Shown: positions 61,401 to 64,000 of the stretch, piece after piece | How positions within the stretch are numbered: the stretch's first letter is position 1 | How the letters are laid out: the number at the start of each line of letters is the position of its first letter | Assembly: GCF_000023105.1 (NCBI RefSeq) | Contig: NC_012669.1 | Coordinates: forward strand, 4,589,025 to 4,653,024 | Origin: Beutenbergia cavernae DSM 12333 | GTDB lineage: Bacteria; Actinomycetota; Actinomycetes; Actinomycetales; Beutenbergiaceae | Direction of reading: 5' to 3' | Length of the DNA stretch: 64,000 nt | Notes under the pieces: model-generated | What the model saw: the letters and a program-made list of their open reading frames with translations, nothing else | Databases searched by the model: none | What the model was told of the DNA's origin: nothing | Translations under genes and position numbers: made by a program

Positions 61401-63364
61401 GTGCCGGCGCGGCGACGGGCGCCGCGGTCGTCCGGGCCGCCTCGGCGGGCGCCACGGCGAGCGGGCCGACGTTCTGGCAACGGGTCACCGGCTTCTTCCG
61501 CAGGCTCGACCGGGTGATCCCCGCGGCCCCACCAGAGCCGCACACCCCGGCGGCACGCGCGAACCCGCCGGCGCTGCCCCCGGGTTCGCCGGTCGCCCCG
61601 CCCGGATCGTCTCCGGTCGCGCCGACGGCGTCACTGCCGGTCGCGCCGCCCGGGTCACCGCCCGTCACGTTCGCGCCCGTGCCGCCCGGCACCGGCCCCG
61701 GCGACGCCCCGATCTCGGTCGCGGGGACCGCGCCGACCGAGCACGCCGCGTTCGCCCCGCCGGCCGCCCCGGGCTGGGCGCCCGTCGCCGCCGGAGCCGC
61801 TGCCGCTGCCGCTGCCGGCACCGCAGCCTCCGACGAGAACGGTCCAGCCCTCGAGGCCGACGAGGACGCGGGTGAGGACGACCTGGAGGTCACGCGCACC
61901 CGACGGCCTCCGCGGGACGAGAGCGCGGCGACCGCCGTCGAGCACGAACCGGCCGATGAGGACATGGCGCCCGACGACGCGGCGATCCACGCGCCCGGCG
62001 ACGAGACGGGCACCGACGACGAGTCGGACGACGAGCACGCGGCCGAGCCCGCGGCGGAGTCGACCTCGGTCCTGAGCGCCGCCGCACCGTTGCGGGTGGA
62101 CCGCCCGGGTGCCGAGGTCCGGGAGCACGTCACGCCCGCGCCGAACCATCCGCCGCGCCGGGACCCCGCCGAGTGGACGGTCCAGGAACCCCCGTCGGAT
62201 CCGGCCACCGTGACGTTCGACGCGATCATGGACCGCGCCCCGTCCGCGGACGAGCACCACACCGCCCGGCACCCCACCATCGAGTCCGCCGGGGCGGGCG
62301 CGGCGCTCGGGGCAGCCGTCGGCGGAGCCGCGGAGGGCATCGCCAGCGCGGCGCGCTCCGTGGCCGACGGCGCCACCAGGGTCTGGTCGCGCCTCACCAC
62401 GCCGTCCCGTCCGGACGACGCGTCGCAGGCCCCGCCGCCGGACCAGGCGCGGACGTCCGCCGCCCCTGAGCGCACGCACCCCACCCGCCCGAAGCCCGAC
62501 CGCACGCAGCCCACGCGGCCGCAGTCCGGCGGCGCCGCTCACCCGTCAGCGGGCGGGCCGACCCGCCCGCACCCGACCGCGCCGGCCCGCACGTCGATCC
62601 GCACCGCGGGTCACGGCCAGGCGACGCCTCCCGGCCGACCCCTGCGTGCGCCGTCGCGCCCCGCACCCGAGCCGAGCGAGGACTCGGTGGACGCCGAGCA
62701 GCACACGCTCTCGCGCACGCGGTTCAACCCCACCCCGATCGTCCTGACGCTCGTCGTGGTCGCGATCGTCGTGGTGCTGGTCCTCGCGGTCCGGTCCCTC
62801 GTCATGGCCGGAGGCGGCGGCGACCCGGGAACGGCGCCCGAGCCGACAGTCGTCCCGACGCAGGACGCCGGCGCCACCGGGGAGGCCGAGGAGGAGGCGC
62901 CTCCGGCGGACGACGACGGCGGCGGCGGCGAGGCTGTTGCGCCGGTGATCGCGTCGGTCACCTCGCTCGACCCGTCCAGCGGCCAGGGCGACAACGCGGA
63001 CCAGGCGCCCCTCGCCGTCGACGGCGACCCGGCCACGTCGTGGAACTCCCTCTCCTACGACAGCCCGACGTACGGCATGAAGGACGGCCTCGGCTTCGCC
63101 GTCGTCCTCGAGGGCCCCGCCCGCGTCTCGGCGGTCACGCTCGTCGTCAACGGCAGCGGCGGCCGGGTCGAGGTGCGCCGGACGACGGCGGAGGTCCCGT
63201 CGGGCGGGGAGCTCCTCGCGTCCGGTGCGATGTCGTCCTCCACGCGGCTCGAGTTCGAGGAACCGGCGGATCTCGACACGCTCGTGCTCTGGTTCCCGGA
63301 GCTCCCGCAGTCCGCGGCCGACGGCCGCAACCGCATCGAGCTGGCCGAGATCACACTCGAGTAG
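58406..63364 (+). CDS. murJ: Lipid II flippase MurJ fused to a pseudokinase and discoidin-like tail
   Basis: A 1652-residue protein. The N-terminal part (about 20-545) has fourteen helices and the MurJ signature SGTFVSRILGLIRNMVLVAAIAATGGAADAFAVAN; it flips lipid II. From about 570 a kinase-like domain follows (RRGTVLAERYVV), but HRD is VHHQALRPG and DFG is absent, so it is a pseudokinase. An Ala/Gly/Pro-rich low-complexity linker of about 500 residues comes next, then a membrane helix near 1443 and a discoidin-like domain (AVDGDPATSWNS). The layout matches mycobacterial MviN but with a much longer linker. GTGA-type overlap with DUF6049. Confidence 0.92.
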   Translation: MTVTTTPSKAPVPRRRGLAGSAAVMFSGTFVSRILGLIRNMVLVAAIAATGGAADAFAVANTLPNTIYMLLAGGVLNAILVPQIVRAMKRADGGQDYVNRLLTVAGTGLFVLTVGLTAASALLVTMYGSRLDAAWLPIAFAFALWCVPQLFFYGMYTLLGQVLNARSSFGPYMWAPAVNNIIAIAGLVVYIVMFGSTDPGSAASGWTAEQTMVLAGSATLGVAAQALVLIVPLWRSGFRWRPAWGFSGLGTASRVAMWAFGALAVGQLGFLAVSNVAAAASGAAGGAGGIAGNAAYQNAFLIFMLPQSLITVSLVTALFTRVSDAAADKDTTAVRADMSLGIRTVGVFTVFATGALITLAVPVVGVITGGSAQPAEVDAIANVLVAMLAGLAALGVWTVCQRIYYAFEDAKSLFWIQIPMAAIVIAGSVASAIVLEPVWWVAGAGASMALSNIVGALIAYLGLRRRLPSLDGSRILITHLRLVMAAVPAAAVGWAVLHFVGVTSGLVGSLLRVVGVGALMTAIYLVLLRKLRVDELDVLVSRIRPLVAPVLRRLRTMAGVGLTRLGKGGMSVSSSADGVRRGTVLAERYVVTDPLPTEVDGVRRWRGRDQILQRDVEVATLRGPRMQDALDAARRAALVEDHRLARILRVGTQETEGYVVTEARQFRTLTELAWRDPLDVGIARSLVGELASALEAARRRGVHHQALRPGAVGITPDGSAFLTGLGFDAAAAGTRSRDPRLTARTDAVDLVRLLYFALTGRWPAPTRARLDRAEAFDVDRAGLPAADAGHDGTVPPGQVRTGVPADLDALCTETLGAHEDGPNTPAELVRDLAPWGPIELPAVRPDGPGAVGGPDTPIWAPTTGAGPAADVAFTAIVKGDSGPGVGTASTPVRGVPRIRPEEPEAPSAPAWQATGAGAAPGLAGADAAAAARGSADVGAASVAADRTATGAASVAAGATAVAAAGTGAAGVGAAAGAGAARAGAVTAAGAAAGAGAAAGAGAATGAAVVRAASAGATASGPTFWQRVTGFFRRLDRVIPAAPPEPHTPAARANPPALPPGSPVAPPGSSPVAPTASLPVAPPGSPPVTFAPVPPGTGPGDAPISVAGTAPTEHAAFAPPAAPGWAPVAAGAAAAAAAGTAASDENGPALEADEDAGEDDLEVTRTRRPPRDESAATAVEHEPADEDMAPDDAAIHAPGDETGTDDESDDEHAAEPAAESTSVLSAAAPLRVDRPGAEVREHVTPAPNHPPRRDPAEWTVQEPPSDPATVTFDAIMDRAPSADEHHTARHPTIESAGAGAALGAAVGGAAEGIASAARSVADGATRVWSRLTTPSRPDDASQAPPPDQARTSAAPERTHPTRPKPDRTQPTRPQSGGAAHPSAGGPTRPHPTAPARTSIRTAGHGQATPPGRPLRAPSRPAPEPSEDSVDAEQHTLSRTRFNPTPIVLTLVVVAIVVVLVLAVRSLVMAGGGGDPGTAPEPTVVPTQDAGATGEAEEEAPPADDDGGGGEAVAPVIASVTSLDPSSGQGDNADQAPLAVDGDPATSWNSLSYDSPTYGMKDGLGFAVVLEGPARVSAVTLVVNGSGGRVEVRRTTAEVPSGGELLASGAMSSSTRLEFEEPADLDTLVLWFPELPQSAADGRNRIELAEITLE

Positions 63365-63935
63365 ATCGCAGGTACGCCTTGCCGCGAGGGGACAGCCGGT
63401 AGCCCACCTCGAGACTGAGCGTGAGGCCGAGGTTCTTGAGCTTGCGCACGTCCACCTTGAACGGATCGCGCTCGCGCCCGAGCATCGCCGCCAGGTCGGG
63501 CGCGCGGCGCGCCGGGTGCGCGGCGATCAGCGTGAGCGTCTGCCGCGTCCACGGACCGTGCGAGCTCGCCCGGTCGAGACGGTCGAGGCGGCGGTCGATC
63601 TCGGCGACGTCCGCGTCGGTGAGGCCGTCGGACGCCGCCAGGACGTCCCGCTCGTCGGGCTCCGGGTCGGCGTGGAACGCCACCCGGTACACGGGCAGGT
63701 CCGGGGCTCCGCGCAGGTCCGCGACCAGCTCGGGCGCGTCGGCGTATCCCGCCAGCCGGGCGTCGTCGTCGCCGATCCGCGTGACGTCCACCACGCCGAC
63801 GTCGTCGACGACGATCCGCCCCACCGCCGTGCGGTACCGGTGCCCGGCGACGGCCTGCACCCGCCGCCACCTGCGGAACGTGACGGTGACGGCGCCACTC
63901 CGGACGCCGTCGGCGAACCTCGTCTCGAACAGCAC
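63351..63935 (-). CDS. ASCH-domain protein
   Basis: A 194-residue protein with an N-terminal ASCH-like RNA-binding pattern (VTVTFRRWRRVQAVAGHRYRTAVGRIVVDDVGVVDVTRI) and a C-terminal winged-helix-like part ending LTLSLEVGYRLSPRGKAYL. ASCH domains are thought to bind RNA as coactivators or regulators. The GTG at 63935 starts the domain. Its last 14 bases overlap the end of murJ tail to tail. Bases 63936-64000 show no further gene. Confidence 0.85.
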   Translation of the reverse strand: MLFETRFADGVRSGAVTVTFRRWRRVQAVAGHRYRTAVGRIVVDDVGVVDVTRIGDDDARLAGYADAPELVADLRGAPDLPVYRVAFHADPEPDERDVLAASDGLTDADVAEIDRRLDRLDRASSHGPWTRQTLTLIAAHPARRAPDLAAMLGRERDPFKVDVRKLKNLGLTLSLEVGYRLSPRGKAYLRSTRV

Positions 63936-64000
63936 GCCGCCACGGTAGCCGTGACCACGCCGCTCGGCCTGGGCGTCGCGGGAACATCCGCGGCCTATCA

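Overview
The window is high-GC DNA (roughly 70% by eye, with strong G/C bias at third codon positions) from an actinobacterium, probably of the Cellulomonas/Isoptericola/Promicromonospora kind (Micrococcales). This rests on the conserved block dnaB - MATE transporter - rplI - rpsR - ssb - rpsF - PASTA-tailed class A penicillin-binding protein, on PadR-ino1 (inositol-3-phosphate synthase), and on pcnA - NUDIX - DUF6049 - murJ with a pseudokinase tail. These blocks normally lie fairly near the replication origin in Actinobacteria. No tRNA, rRNA, CRISPR array, phage gene or complete insertion sequence is visible.

Layout. 1-8.97 kb: end of a LuxR regulator, a PadR-controlled ABC exporter, a phosphatase, a PPOX-family protein, a VOC-ArsR-SRPBCC-DUF3052 operon with a palindrome inside its promoter, a SnoaL-like protein, a stand-alone LigD-type primase-polymerase and a nucleotidyltransferase. 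8.99-13.35 kb: a second, archaeal-type aspartyl-tRNA synthetase preceded by what reads as a translational T-box riboswitch, a GNAT acetyltransferase and a divergent XRE/SDR pair. 13.4-21.9 kb: replication, ribosome and cell-wall core genes, with a cluster of DnaA-box-like repeats between dnaB and the MATE gene.

22.1-44.0 kb: a large accessory carbohydrate cluster. A tightly overlapped minus-strand operon encodes a DUF2090 aldolase, Zn-alcohol dehydrogenase, xylose-isomerase-like TIM barrel, Gfo/Idh dehydrogenase, SDR and IolA. IolC is divergent from it. A central GntR regulator is followed by a Gfo/Idh - MBL-fold hydrolase - SDR operon. A second minus-strand operon has an ABC sugar importer, an aldose-epimerase-like protein and a six-hairpin glycosidase. 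A 1278-residue secreted protein joins beta-helix-like repeats to a GH43-like propeller. The lower half of inositol catabolism (IolC, aldolase, IolA) is complete, but IolB, IolD and a recognisable IolE are absent, so a different upstream chemistry probably feeds the 5-dehydro-2-deoxygluconate node. A common motif, YTGACATRTT, sits in three promoters of this cluster.

44.2-64 kb: PadR-ino1, a P2-type cation ATPase, an MFS transporter, a VOC protein, a membrane protein, an epoxide hydrolase with a low-complexity insert, pcnA, NUDIX, DUF6049, the murJ-pseudokinase fusion and an ASCH protein. Intergenic spaces carry several families of palindromic repeats, including a 37-nt hairpin core repeated exactly 31 kb apart and a tandem palindrome array at 52.5-52.8 kb.
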